A DNA stretch of 64,000 bases from Mucilaginibacter sp. L3T2-6. Lineage in GTDB: Bacteria; Bacteroidota; Bacteroidia; Sphingobacteriales; Sphingobacteriaceae. The position numbers and the translations under genes were made by a program. The stretch covers positions 1 to 64,000 of the forward strand of contig NZ_JAUMKC010000017.1 of the NCBI RefSeq assembly GCF_030519355.1, written 5' to 3'. Below are positions 30,758 to 39,586 of the stretch, one piece after another. How positions within the stretch are numbered: the stretch's first letter is position 1; each line of letters begins with the position of its first letter. The notes under the pieces are model-generated. The model had not been told where the DNA came from. It ran no database searches and worked only from the letters and a program-made list of their open reading frames with translations.

Positions 30758-32188
30758 ATGAAAAATATCTTTACTATACTGATTGTGCTACTGCTGGGTT
30801 CGGCTGTTAAGGCGCAGCACCATGAGGCTTACATTCCACCCACAGACCCTGCAGTTAAGCAAAAGCTGAGCCAGTGGCAGGACCTTAAGTTCGGGCTGTT
30901 TATGCACTGGGGGCCTTACAGCGAATGGGGCGTAGTTGAAAGCTGGAGCCTTTGCCCGGAAGATGAGGGCTGGACCCAACGCAAAGGACCCTACAGCGCC
31001 GATTATTATACCTATAAGAAAGCTTACGAAAACCTGCAAACTACCTTTAACCCCACCCGTTTCGATCCTGATAAATGGGTAAAGGCAGCGAAGGACGCGG
31101 GCATGAAATATGTAGTATTTACTACCAAACATCACGATGGCTTTTGCATGTTCGACACTAAGCAAACCGATTACAAAATTACCAGACCTAAGACGCCGTT
31201 CTCGGCAAATCCGAAAAGCAATGTGGCTAACGAGATATTCAGCGCATTCCGCAAGGAGAACTTTATGATCGGCGCTTATTTCTCCAAACCGGACTGGCAC
31301 AGCCCCGATTATTGGTGGCCGTACTTTCCGCCCAAAGACCGCAATGTAAACTACGACCCTGCAAAGCATCCTGATAAATGGCAGAAATTTAAAGATTTTA
31401 CCTATAACCAAATACAGGAGCTGATGACGGGTTACGGCAAAATAGATATCCTGTGGATGGATGGTGGCTGGGTGCGTCCGTTGAGTACTGTGGATACCAC
31501 CGTAGACTGGCAGCGGGGCATAAAGGTTAACCAGGACATCGACATGCCGCGCATAGCCAAAATGGCCAGGGCGGCCCAACCCGGGCTAATAATGGTTGAC
31601 CGTACCGTTACAGGCCCTTATGAGAATTATACTACACCCGAACAGCAGATCCCGGCCGAACCTATTGATCATCCATGGGAAACCTGCATGACGATGGGAA
31701 ACTCCTGGAGTTATGTTCCCGGCGATAAGTATAAATCGCCGCAGCAAATTGTGCAGCTGCTGGTAAAAATTGTTTCCCGGGGCGGCAACCTGTTAATGAA
31801 CATTGGCCCCGGCCCTGACGGCGACTGGGACCCCGAAGCCTACAAGCGCCTGGCCGACATTGGGAAATGGATAAAAATAAACGGCGAAGGGATCTATTCT
31901 TCTAAATCTGTCGCGCCATATTCCGACGGAAATATATTCTTCACACAATCGGCGGACGGCCGCCGGGAGTATGCATTCGTACTTGCGGGAGAAAACGGTT
32001 TGGTATTGCCGCATGTAATTAGCCTGAAAACCGCAAATAGCCAAAAAGTAAAGCAGGTCAGGCTGCTTGGCTCAACCCAAAAACTGAGGTGGAAACAGGA
32101 TGGCGGCACGGTTGCCGTAACGCTCCCTGCATCGCTGCAAAACGGCAGTGGTCTTCAATATGCGGCTACATTTAAGCTAACCTATTAG
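30758..32188 (+). CDS. Alpha-L-fucosidase, family GH29, secreted
   Basis: This is a 476-residue protein with signal peptide (IFTILIVLLLGSAVKAQ). The GH29 features are WQDLKFGLFMHWGPYSEWG, YVVFTTKHHDGFCMFDTK, DILWMDGGWV (the Asp of this strand is the expected nucleophile) and GGNLLMNIGPGPDGDW. The C-terminal ~90 residues are a beta domain. It removes terminal L-fucose from glycans in the periplasm. It lies 320 bases before the SusC/SusD pair, which may bring in the fucosylated substrate; that link is inference. Confidence 0.92.
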   Translation: MKNIFTILIVLLLGSAVKAQHHEAYIPPTDPAVKQKLSQWQDLKFGLFMHWGPYSEWGVVESWSLCPEDEGWTQRKGPYSADYYTYKKAYENLQTTFNPTRFDPDKWVKAAKDAGMKYVVFTTKHHDGFCMFDTKQTDYKITRPKTPFSANPKSNVANEIFSAFRKENFMIGAYFSKPDWHSPDYWWPYFPPKDRNVNYDPAKHPDKWQKFKDFTYNQIQELMTGYGKIDILWMDGGWVRPLSTVDTTVDWQRGIKVNQDIDMPRIAKMARAAQPGLIMVDRTVTGPYENYTTPEQQIPAEPIDHPWETCMTMGNSWSYVPGDKYKSPQQIVQLLVKIVSRGGNLLMNIGPGPDGDWDPEAYKRLADIGKWIKINGEGIYSSKSVAPYSDGNIFFTQSADGRREYAFVLAGENGLVLPHVISLKTANSQKVKQVRLLGSTQKLRWKQDGGTVAVTLPASLQNGSGLQYAATFKLTY

Positions 32189-32508
32189 TATTTACGGTCA
32201 TTTCTTCTTGATACTATCTTTGTCGGGGAACTTGTTTAGTTTTCCGGCTTTTTTATGGCTTTGCGGTCATTCCCAATATTTGCCCTGGGAAATTAGCATT
32301 CTCTTGCTTCGCTGCAAAGAAACAATCCCGCGATTGCACGACACCCGGCTTAACCAAAAATTAACCGGCAGAAACTATTAAGCATTATATGTAATAATAT
32401 TGATATGCTTTTTAAATGAATTTAAGAAGTGTGTAAACTTAGCCGCTATTTTTTTCTAAGTTTATCGATTATTTCTTAACCTACTAAACACTAAAAAATC
32501 AAGGTACT
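32189..32508. other. Intergenic region before susC-like gene
   Basis: No gene is seen. The last ~150 bases are very AT-rich, as expected of a promoter region. TATCTTTG at about 32215 and a T-rich run at about 32448 are possible -7 elements, but none has a well-placed -33 TTG. No clear terminator hairpin is seen after the fucosidase gene. Confidence 0.4.
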
Positions 32509-35500
32509 ATGAAGATCAATTTACCATTAAAATTTTGTTGGGTAGCGGGGGCTCTTTCCCTTGGCTGCTGCCTCAACACGTACGCAACTCCCCTACCAAA
32601 TAATCCCCTGAACAGCAAGACTATTCACATTCAGGCCCCAATTAAGGGTATTGTGAAAGATGCTACCGGCGAACTGCTTGTAGGCGTATCAATTTCTATT
32701 AAGGGCACCACAACGGGCACGCAGAGCGATGTGAACGGGGCTTTTACAATTAATGCCAACCCGGGCGATGTACTGGTGTTTACTTACATTGGCTATGCAA
32801 AGCAGGAAGTTACAGTTGGTAATGACACCAACATCACAGTAACATTGCAGAATGATTCAAAACAGCTGCAGGAGGTAGTTGTAACTGCACTAGGTATCAG
32901 CAGGCAATCAAAAACCCTGACCTACGGCATGCAAACCATCCGCGGCAACCAGGTAACTGATGTTCCAGATGCAAGTTTGGTAAACAGCTTGTCGGGTAAA
33001 ATTGCCGGCGCACAGATCACCAAAAGTTCTTCAGGCGTAGGCGGTTCAACCAAGGTTATTTTGCGTGGTAATAAATCTATCAACGGCGATAACAACGCTT
33101 TATATGTGATAGATGGTATACCGATGCCGCGTAACCTAAGTGGTCAAACAAGCAGCGTTTTCGGCGGTATGGACCGTGGCGACGCTATTGAAAACCTTAA
33201 CCCGGATGATGTTGAAAGCATTAGCGTATTGCCGGGATCTGCTTCAGCAGCGCTTTACGGCAGCCAGGGTTCAAACGGTGTTATCCTTATAACTACAAAA
33301 AAAGGTAAAGCCGGTAAGCCCCTTGTTAGCTTCTCATCAAACACTACTTTTGAGAGCCCTTTCGAAATCCCTAAGTTACAAAGCACCTATGGCGAAACAA
33401 CTGAAGAAGCAGGTTCGCCGGTAACTAACTCGCCGCAAAGCTGGGGCGCTAAAATTTCGGGCGGTAATTCACTCGATCCGAAGTCATTTTTTAATACCGG
33501 TAAAACTTTTATCAATTCGCTTTCATTGCAAACCGGTACTGACAAGAACAACAGCTATTTCTCTTTCGAGAGCACCAATTCAACCGGCATCATTCCGGAC
33601 AATAAGCTGAATAAATACAATTTTACGGCACGCAACACCAGTAAATACTTTAATGACCGGTTAACACTGGATGTGTCGGCAAATTATATCTCGCAGACGG
33701 TAAACAACAGGCCCGCACAGGCGTTTTATTCAAACCCGCTGGTGTCGTTATACCTGTTCCCGCGCGGCGTCGACTTTACCCCATACAAAAACAACTACGA
33801 AGTTTATGACCCAAGCCGTGTACTGTTTGCACAGAACTGGCCTTATGCTGTCAGCGATATCGCAACCCAAAACCCTTACTGGATTGTTAACCGCAATACT
33901 AACCAGGACCGCCTGAACCGTATTTTAGGAACAGTAAGCCTGAAATGGGACATTGCCAACTGGATTAACATTGCAGGGCGCTTAAAAGTCGACCGTACAG
34001 ATGATGTTTTTGAGGCTCAGGATTATGCTACCAGCAGCCCAACGCTATTTGGCGCTAAGGGCGCATATACTTACAACCCAAATGGTATCACCCAAACTTA
34101 CGCTGACGTAATTGCCAACATCAACAAAAAATTTGGCAGCGACTTTACATTGACCGCTAACGTTGGTGCGAGCTTACAAAACAGCCAGACACATGGCTCA
34201 AACACCAGCGGCAACCTGCTGAACTTTGCCAACGTCTTCTCGATATCAAATATCGATTACGGCCGGGTTTACCCAACTGAATATGCCGACAGGCAGCAAA
34301 TCCAATCTGTATTCGGCACCGCTAACTTAGGCTATAAAGATGTTTTATTCTTAGACATAACCGGCCGTAACGATTGGGACTCCAGTCTTGCGTTCACTAA
34401 CAAAGATTACTATTTCTATCCATCGGTTGGTTTAAACGTGGTATTGAGCAAATTAGCTAAGCTTCCTGACTTTGTAAGCTTTGCAAAAGTTCGTGCTAAC
34501 TTAACCAACGTTGGTAACGGTGCAAGCTCTATTTTATATGCAACCAATCCAAACTACCCGGTAGTTAATGGCTCTGTAAACTCCATTGGCGCAGCCCCTT
34601 TCCGTACCTTAGTTCCGGAAAAAACCCGTTCTTATGAAATTGGTACCGACTGGCGTTTCTTTAACGATAACCTGACATTGACCATCAATGCCTACAAATC
34701 ATTTACCAGGAACCAGATCTATTCTATCCCGGTTTCGGCAACAACAGGCTTCAGCACCTATTATTTCAACGGTGGTAACTTAGAGAACAAGGGTATTGAG
34801 TTAAGCCTTGGCTACAATGCTAAATTCGGCGACTTTACATGGAAGCCAAGCTTCAATATTTCTGCAAACCGGAACAAAGTACTTGATGTGCTGGAATACA
34901 CCGACCCTGCAACCGGCCAGGCTACCTCACTGCCATACGTAAACCTTTCGGGCGATGTGTTTAACCTGCGTGTGCAGAAAGGCGGCGCTTACGGCGATAT
35001 GTATGCACAGGCAGCCGAACGCGACGCAAACGGAAACTACATTGTAAATTCAGACGGTGTTCCGGTTAAATCAAGCGACTACACCCGTATAGGTAATGTT
35101 AACCCTAACTTTGTTGCAGGCCTGCAAAACGAATTCAACTATAAAAACTTCAGGCTAAGCTTCCTGATTGATGGTAAATTCGGTGGCCAGGTAGTATCAT
35201 TAACCCAGGCGGTTCTTGACCAGTACGGCGTATCAGCCGCATCAGGTGCAGCACGCGACGCGGGCGGTGTAAACGTTAACGGCAAAATGGTTGACGCAAA
35301 AACTTATTATCAAACCATCGGCGGCCGTAGCCCGATTGCTGATTTGTACACCTACAGCGCTACCAACATCCGTTTACGCGAGTTAGTATTTGGCTACACT
35401 TTACCAGGCAGCTATCTGGGCAATAAAATAAAAAATGTAGGCATTTCGGTAGTAGCCCGTAACCTTTGGATGATAAAAAACAATGCGCCGTTCGATCCGG

Positions 35501-35598
35501 ACGCTACGCTTTCGCAGGCTAATGGTTTCCAGGGCCTCGATATATTTAACCTGCCAACCATCCGCAGCGTAGGCTTTAAAGTAAGCGCCCAGTTTTAA
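32509..35598 (+). CDS. SusC/RagA-family TonB-linked outer-membrane transporter
   Basis: This is a 1029-residue protein. After a signal peptide, residues ~45-120 form a carboxypeptidase-like regulatory domain (IKGIVKDATGELLVGVSISI). The TonB-box/SusC junction is LQEVVVTALGISRQ and the plug contains GGSTKVILRGNKSINGDNNA and SASAALYGSQGSNGVILITT. A 22-strand barrel follows, ending in an aromatic residue. No STN domain is present, so it is not sigma/anti-sigma coupled through the N-terminus. It works with the SusD-like lipoprotein 26 bases downstream to import an oligosaccharide or peptide. Confidence 0.95.
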   Translation: MKINLPLKFCWVAGALSLGCCLNTYATPLPNNPLNSKTIHIQAPIKGIVKDATGELLVGVSISIKGTTTGTQSDVNGAFTINANPGDVLVFTYIGYAKQEVTVGNDTNITVTLQNDSKQLQEVVVTALGISRQSKTLTYGMQTIRGNQVTDVPDASLVNSLSGKIAGAQITKSSSGVGGSTKVILRGNKSINGDNNALYVIDGIPMPRNLSGQTSSVFGGMDRGDAIENLNPDDVESISVLPGSASAALYGSQGSNGVILITTKKGKAGKPLVSFSSNTTFESPFEIPKLQSTYGETTEEAGSPVTNSPQSWGAKISGGNSLDPKSFFNTGKTFINSLSLQTGTDKNNSYFSFESTNSTGIIPDNKLNKYNFTARNTSKYFNDRLTLDVSANYISQTVNNRPAQAFYSNPLVSLYLFPRGVDFTPYKNNYEVYDPSRVLFAQNWPYAVSDIATQNPYWIVNRNTNQDRLNRILGTVSLKWDIANWINIAGRLKVDRTDDVFEAQDYATSSPTLFGAKGAYTYNPNGITQTYADVIANINKKFGSDFTLTANVGASLQNSQTHGSNTSGNLLNFANVFSISNIDYGRVYPTEYADRQQIQSVFGTANLGYKDVLFLDITGRNDWDSSLAFTNKDYYFYPSVGLNVVLSKLAKLPDFVSFAKVRANLTNVGNGASSILYATNPNYPVVNGSVNSIGAAPFRTLVPEKTRSYEIGTDWRFFNDNLTLTINAYKSFTRNQIYSIPVSATTGFSTYYFNGGNLENKGIELSLGYNAKFGDFTWKPSFNISANRNKVLDVLEYTDPATGQATSLPYVNLSGDVFNLRVQKGGAYGDMYAQAAERDANGNYIVNSDGVPVKSSDYTRIGNVNPNFVAGLQNEFNYKNFRLSFLIDGKFGGQVVSLTQAVLDQYGVSAASGAARDAGGVNVNGKMVDAKTYYQTIGGRSPIADLYTYSATNIRLRELVFGYTLPGSYLGNKIKNVGISVVARNLWMIKNNAPFDPDATLSQANGFQGLDIFNLPTIRSVGFKVSAQF

Positions 35599-35624
35599 TC
35601 AGTAACAAGTAAAAGATATTTGAA

Positions 35625-37232
35625 ATGAAGACAAAATATTTAAACAAAAAATTCGGTATCGCTTTAGCCTTGCTGGGGTTAGGCTTTACCCTTACACAAT
35701 CGTCCTGTACTAAGGATTTCGAGAAATATAATACCAATAAGTATAATGCTACCGACTCTTTGCTGAAAATTGACGGTGAAGGTTATGGCGCGTTCCTTAT
35801 CCCTATGCAGTTGGGCGTTGTTAACTCTATCAACTATAATTTCCAGGTGCAGCAAAACCTGAACGCGGATATCTACTCGGGCTTCATGATGTCGGGCGAC
35901 CCGTTCAATGGCGGCGTTAATAATACCAATTACGGCCTGGTTAGCGGCTGGAACACCGCTGCTTTTGACCTGGGTTATCAGCAGATTATGGCCAACTGGC
36001 AGTCGGTTTACAAAAAAGCAGCCACCGCAGCCCCGGATTTCCTGGCAATAGCTTATATATTAAAAGTAGAGGGAATGCATCGTGTAACTGACATTTACGG
36101 CCCAATTCCTTACGTCAAGTTCGGCAAAGGCGGCTTCTCAACGCCTTATGATAGCCAGCAAGCTGTTTATAATGAGTTTTTTAAAGAACTGGATATTGCT
36201 ATAAGTACTTTAAAGGCTTACGTTGCTGCTCACCCGGGCGCAAAACCAATGGCGGCTTACGACTTGATTTATGGCGGCGACTACACCAAATGGATAAAAT
36301 TTGCTAACTCTTTAAAGCTGCGCCTGGCTATGCGCATCAGCATGGTTGACCCTGCAACTGCCAAAACAGAAGGCGAAGCTGCCATGAAGGATGCAGGTGG
36401 CCTGATTACCTCAAATGATGACAATGCTTATGTAAAAGCAGCTAACGGTGTTACCTTTACCAACCCGCTTTGGTCTGTTGATTATGAATACCTGGACATT
36501 AACCTTGGTGCACCAATGGAGTGCTACCTGAAAGGCTTTAATGACCCGCGTATCGGCGCTTACTTTAAAGTAAACAGCAAAGGCGAATACCGCGGCATCC
36601 GCAATGGGGTGGCAATCAGCTCTACCAGCCAGTATGCTGATGCAAGTAATTTTAACCTGACCAACACCTCGCCAATCAGGTTTATGGCTGCTTCAGAAAT
36701 TTACTTTCTGAAAGCCGAAGCTGCATTACGTGGCTGGGATACAGGCGGCGGCAGTGCACAAAGTTTCTATGAGCGAGGCGTTCAAACTTCATTCGACCAG
36801 GCTGGCGTATCTATCGGCGGGTATTTGAACGATGCTACCAGCACAGAGGCTCCTTATGTGGACTTGTCGAGCGCAACTAATAACGTGCCTGCCGGTTCGC
36901 CGTATCTGAGCAAAATCACCGTAAAATGGAACGAAGGCGACACCTACCAAAATAAACTTAACCGCATTATTACCCAAAAATGGCTTGCTTTATGGCCAGA
37001 CGGTGAAGAGGCATGGGCAGAGTTCCGCAGAACAAATTACCCTGTGCTTATGCCGGTAGTGGTTAACAATAGCGGCGGCACCATCAGCACTACTGGTTTT
37101 ATTCGCAGGTTGCCATTCTCGCAAAATGAGTACAACAACAACAATGCTGAAGTAACCAAAGCTTTAGCCCTGCTTGGCGGCCCCGACAACGGCGGCACCC
37201 GTTTATGGTGGGATGTAGCGGTTAAAAACTAA
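35625..37232 (+). CDS. SusD/RagB-family nutrient-binding lipoprotein
   Basis: This is a 535-residue protein. The lipobox is in GFTLTQSSCTKDFEKYNT (Cys about 28). The mature part has the helical TPR-like SusD body, for example EGMHRVTDIYGPIPYVKFG, KWIKFANSLKLRLAMRISM and ASEIYFLKAEAALRGW, characteristic of the SusD-like_2 branch. It caps the SusC-like barrel at the cell surface and binds the ligand. Ligand is unknown; the nearby fucosidase suggests but does not prove a glycan. Confidence 0.93.
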   Translation: MKTKYLNKKFGIALALLGLGFTLTQSSCTKDFEKYNTNKYNATDSLLKIDGEGYGAFLIPMQLGVVNSINYNFQVQQNLNADIYSGFMMSGDPFNGGVNNTNYGLVSGWNTAAFDLGYQQIMANWQSVYKKAATAAPDFLAIAYILKVEGMHRVTDIYGPIPYVKFGKGGFSTPYDSQQAVYNEFFKELDIAISTLKAYVAAHPGAKPMAAYDLIYGGDYTKWIKFANSLKLRLAMRISMVDPATAKTEGEAAMKDAGGLITSNDDNAYVKAANGVTFTNPLWSVDYEYLDINLGAPMECYLKGFNDPRIGAYFKVNSKGEYRGIRNGVAISSTSQYADASNFNLTNTSPIRFMAASEIYFLKAEAALRGWDTGGGSAQSFYERGVQTSFDQAGVSIGGYLNDATSTEAPYVDLSSATNNVPAGSPYLSKITVKWNEGDTYQNKLNRIITQKWLALWPDGEEAWAEFRRTNYPVLMPVVVNNSGGTISTTGFIRRLPFSQNEYNNNNAEVTKALALLGGPDNGGTRLWWDVAVKN

Positions 37233-37249
37233 CACATACGCATCTTTTT

Positions 37250-37280
37250 AAAAAGGGCCCTTCAAAAGAGGGCCTTTTTA
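37250..37280 (+). terminator. Terminator after the SusC/SusD pair
   Basis: AAAAAGGGCCC and GGGCCTTTTT form a strong stem around a 9-base loop and end in T residues, 18 bases after the SusD stop. Confidence 0.85.
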
Positions 37281-37572
37281 ATTTTCAAGAGCATTTCAGG
37301 AAGAAGGACAATAGCCTTAGCTAAATACCTGCCCTTAAATGCAAATGCTTTTCCTTGCATACGTCTGCTAAAAGCTCACGTCTGCGGGCCTGAATTAACA
37401 ACACTCACACCATCTCAATCTGACAATAGACCCTTCCATTTTGGAAGGGTTTTTCTTTTTTAAATAGTAATTACCATTCTGTTTTTGCTGTAAAATGCTG
37501 ATTTACATTGCTTTAATAATGCGCTGCGATAACTGGCACCGGCGTTGCAATTAATGGCAAAACGATATTAGA
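37281..37572. other. Intergenic region before the kdp cluster
   Basis: It contains a second terminator-like hairpin (37430-37460) and AT-rich sequence before the first small kdp ORF. No gene and no recognisable riboswitch fold were seen. Confidence 0.5.
37430..37460 (+). terminator. Second terminator-like hairpin
   Basis: ACCCTTCCA and TGGAAGGGT pair perfectly around a 3-base loop, followed by TTTTTCTTTTT. It may insulate the kdp operon, or belong to a short untranslated RNA after the first terminator. Confidence 0.75.
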
Positions 37573-37656
37573 ATGTTAACGATAATCCTGTTTGTGGCCC
37601 TCATCTTTTGTTGCTGGCTATTCTTTAAATCCATCGACTGGTTCGAAAAAATCTGA
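37573..37656 (+). CDS. 27-residue membrane peptide preceding kdpF
   Basis: The ORF runs ATG to TGA and encodes LTIILFVALIFCCWLFFKSI followed by DWFEKI, a single hydrophobic helix with a charged C-terminal end. It lies 5 bases before kdpF and has the size and build of KdpF-like or other helper peptides of membrane complexes. It is likely the first gene of the kdp operon. No known name. Confidence 0.6.
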   Translation: MLTIILFVALIFCCWLFFKSIDWFEKI

Positions 37657-37661
37657 CAACT

Positions 37662-37739
37662 ATGCTTGCGCTATTTATCATTTCAATTGCAGTGTTTGCA
37701 TACATGGTGTATGTGCTGCTTAAACCCGAAAACTTTTAA
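37662..37739 (+). CDS. kdpF: Potassium-transporting ATPase KdpF subunit
   Basis: This is a 25-residue peptide, LALFIISIAVFAYMVYVLLK and then PENF. The single helix ending VLLKPENF is the standard KdpF signature (usual Y-L-x-P-E-x-F end). KdpF stabilises the KdpABC complex. It lies 9 bases before kdpA. Confidence 0.85.
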   Translation: MLALFIISIAVFAYMVYVLLKPENF

Positions 37740-37748
37740 TACGAAACA

Positions 37749-39467
37749 ATGAACTCCGAATTAACAGGAATTTTAGCTTCCTTCATCATCACCCTGCTCA
37801 TCGGCATCCCGCTGGGCAAGTACCTGGCAAAGATGTTTGCCGGCGAAAAAGTGTGGACTGATATTTTAAAGCCCATCGAAAACGGCATCTATAAGTTATC
37901 CGGCATCAACCCTAATGAGCCTATGGACTGGAAGCGATTTTTAAAGGCCATGATGGTTATTAACTCGCTGTGGATAGTTTATGGTTTTTTTGTTTTAATG
38001 TACCAGGACAAATTGCCGCTCAACCCCGATGGCAACGCCGGCATGAGCGCCGACCTGGCCTTCAATACCATTTTAAGCTTTGTTGCCAACTGCAACCTGC
38101 AGCATTACAGCGGCGAAAGCGGCGTTACCTATTTTACCCAGCATTTTATTTTAATGTTTTTACATTTTACCAGCGCGGCTACAGGTATTGCTGCTGCGGT
38201 GGGAGTATTCAAAGCATTCAGGGATAAAACCACTAATGACCTGGGTAACTTCTGGAACTATTTTGTTCGGTCAATAACCCGGCTGTTGCTTCCGTTATCT
38301 ATAGTTATTGCTTTGATATTAACGTTTAACGGCACTACATCAAGCTATGAGGGTAAAGACCAGTTTATCTCGTTACAGGGCGATACGGTGCATGTTTCGC
38401 GCGGCCCGGCGGCGCAAATGATCGCCATTAAACACCTGGGCACAAACGGCGGCGGCTGGTTTGGCGCCAATTCGGCGCATCCGCTCGAGAACCCTAACTA
38501 TGTTACCAATATGACGGAGATCATCGCGCAGATGATCATTCCTATTGCGATGGTGCTGGCCTTTGGTTATTTTATCCGCAGGAAAAAGCTGGGATGGGTG
38601 ATATTTGGTGTAATGACCATTGGTATGCTTATGCTAATGATACCGACGATCAGCAGCGAACTCGGCGGAAACCCCGCGATAGCCAGGATGGGTATCTCTC
38701 AAACTTCCGGTGCTATGGAAGGGAAGGAAGTGAGGATCGGTCCGGCGGCTACAGCCTATTGGAGCACGTTAACCACCATCGTATCTACCGGATCGGTAAA
38801 TGGAATGCATGACAGCACCATGGCCTTAACCGGCTTATGGCAATTGCTCGGAATGATGATCAATTCCTTCTTCGGCGGTTGCGGTGTAGGGGTGTTGAAC
38901 TACGTCATCTATGTAATTATTGCCGTGTTTATATCGGGCCTGATGGTTGGACGTACGCCTGAATTCCTGGGGCACAAGGTTGAGGCCCGGGAGGTAAAAA
39001 TAGCAGCATTAGTTACTTTGCTTAGCCCATTCCTGATTTTGGCGGGGACGGCTATATCCAGCTATGTTTTCAATCATTACGGCAATGCAGATTGGGCCAC
39101 CAAGCCGTCCGCATGGCTGAATAACCCCGGTTATCATGGCTTTTCTGAAATGTTGTATGAATATACCTCATCCAACGCCAATAATGGTTCCGGCTTTGAA
39201 GGCCTGGGCGATGGCAACATATTCTGGAGCGTGACCACCGGTTTAATTATCATTTTGGGCAGATTTCTCCCAATAATCGGCCCGGTAGCAATAGCAGGTT
39301 TACTGGCCCAAAAGAAATTCATCCCCGAATCAGCCGGAACGCTCCGGACCGATACTGTAACATTCGGGGCCATGACGTTCGCTGTAATTATCGTGCTCAA
39401 TGCATTGTCGTACTTCCCGGCTCTGGCTTTAGGGCCTATAGCCGAATATTTCTCTATGCTTAAATAA
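37749..39467 (+). CDS. kdpA: Potassium-transporting ATPase subunit A
   Basis: This is a 572-residue channel-like subunit that selects and carries K+. NGGGWFGANSAHPLENPN, GESGVTYFTQHFILMF and NSFFGGCGVGVLNY are conserved selectivity and pore segments. About ten membrane spans; length normal. Forms a complex with KdpB, KdpC and KdpF, used under low external potassium. It is separated from kdpB by an inverted repeat of about 90 bp that is unusual inside an operon. Confidence 0.97.
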   Translation: MNSELTGILASFIITLLIGIPLGKYLAKMFAGEKVWTDILKPIENGIYKLSGINPNEPMDWKRFLKAMMVINSLWIVYGFFVLMYQDKLPLNPDGNAGMSADLAFNTILSFVANCNLQHYSGESGVTYFTQHFILMFLHFTSAATGIAAAVGVFKAFRDKTTNDLGNFWNYFVRSITRLLLPLSIVIALILTFNGTTSSYEGKDQFISLQGDTVHVSRGPAAQMIAIKHLGTNGGGWFGANSAHPLENPNYVTNMTEIIAQMIIPIAMVLAFGYFIRRKKLGWVIFGVMTIGMLMLMIPTISSELGGNPAIARMGISQTSGAMEGKEVRIGPAATAYWSTLTTIVSTGSVNGMHDSTMALTGLWQLLGMMINSFFGGCGVGVLNYVIYVIIAVFISGLMVGRTPEFLGHKVEAREVKIAALVTLLSPFLILAGTAISSYVFNHYGNADWATKPSAWLNNPGYHGFSEMLYEYTSSNANNGSGFEGLGDGNIFWSVTTGLIIILGRFLPIIGPVAIAGLLAQKKFIPESAGTLRTDTVTFGAMTFAVIIVLNALSYFPALALGPIAEYFSMLK

Positions 39468-39477
39468 AAAGAATAAG

Positions 39478-39569
39478 ACCCACCCAAACCCTTCCCGGGA
39501 GGGAGGGCTTTTAAAAAGGAAAAATCAGACTTTTTCAAGTCTCCCCTACCGGGGAGGTTTAGAGGTGGC
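39478..39569. repeat. Intergenic inverted repeat between kdpA and kdpB
   Basis: The left arm CCACCCAAACCCTTCCCGGG pairs with the right arm CCGGGGAGGTTTAGAGGTGG with several mismatches. AAAAAGGAAAAATC...GACTTTTTC lies between. A related pattern occurs at 43587-43686. It looks like a dispersed repeat inserted in the operon. Confidence 0.7.
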
Positions 39570-39586
39570 TTTAACAAAAAGGAACA

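Noticed and set aside
30758..37232. Calling the fucosidase and SusC/SusD genes one polysaccharide-utilisation locus
   Set aside because: A 320-bp gap, only one glycosidase, and no regulator nearby; functional link kept as a possibility only.
37281..37572. Potassium or c-di-AMP riboswitch before kdp
   Set aside because: Only terminator-type hairpins were found; no recognisable riboswitch core.
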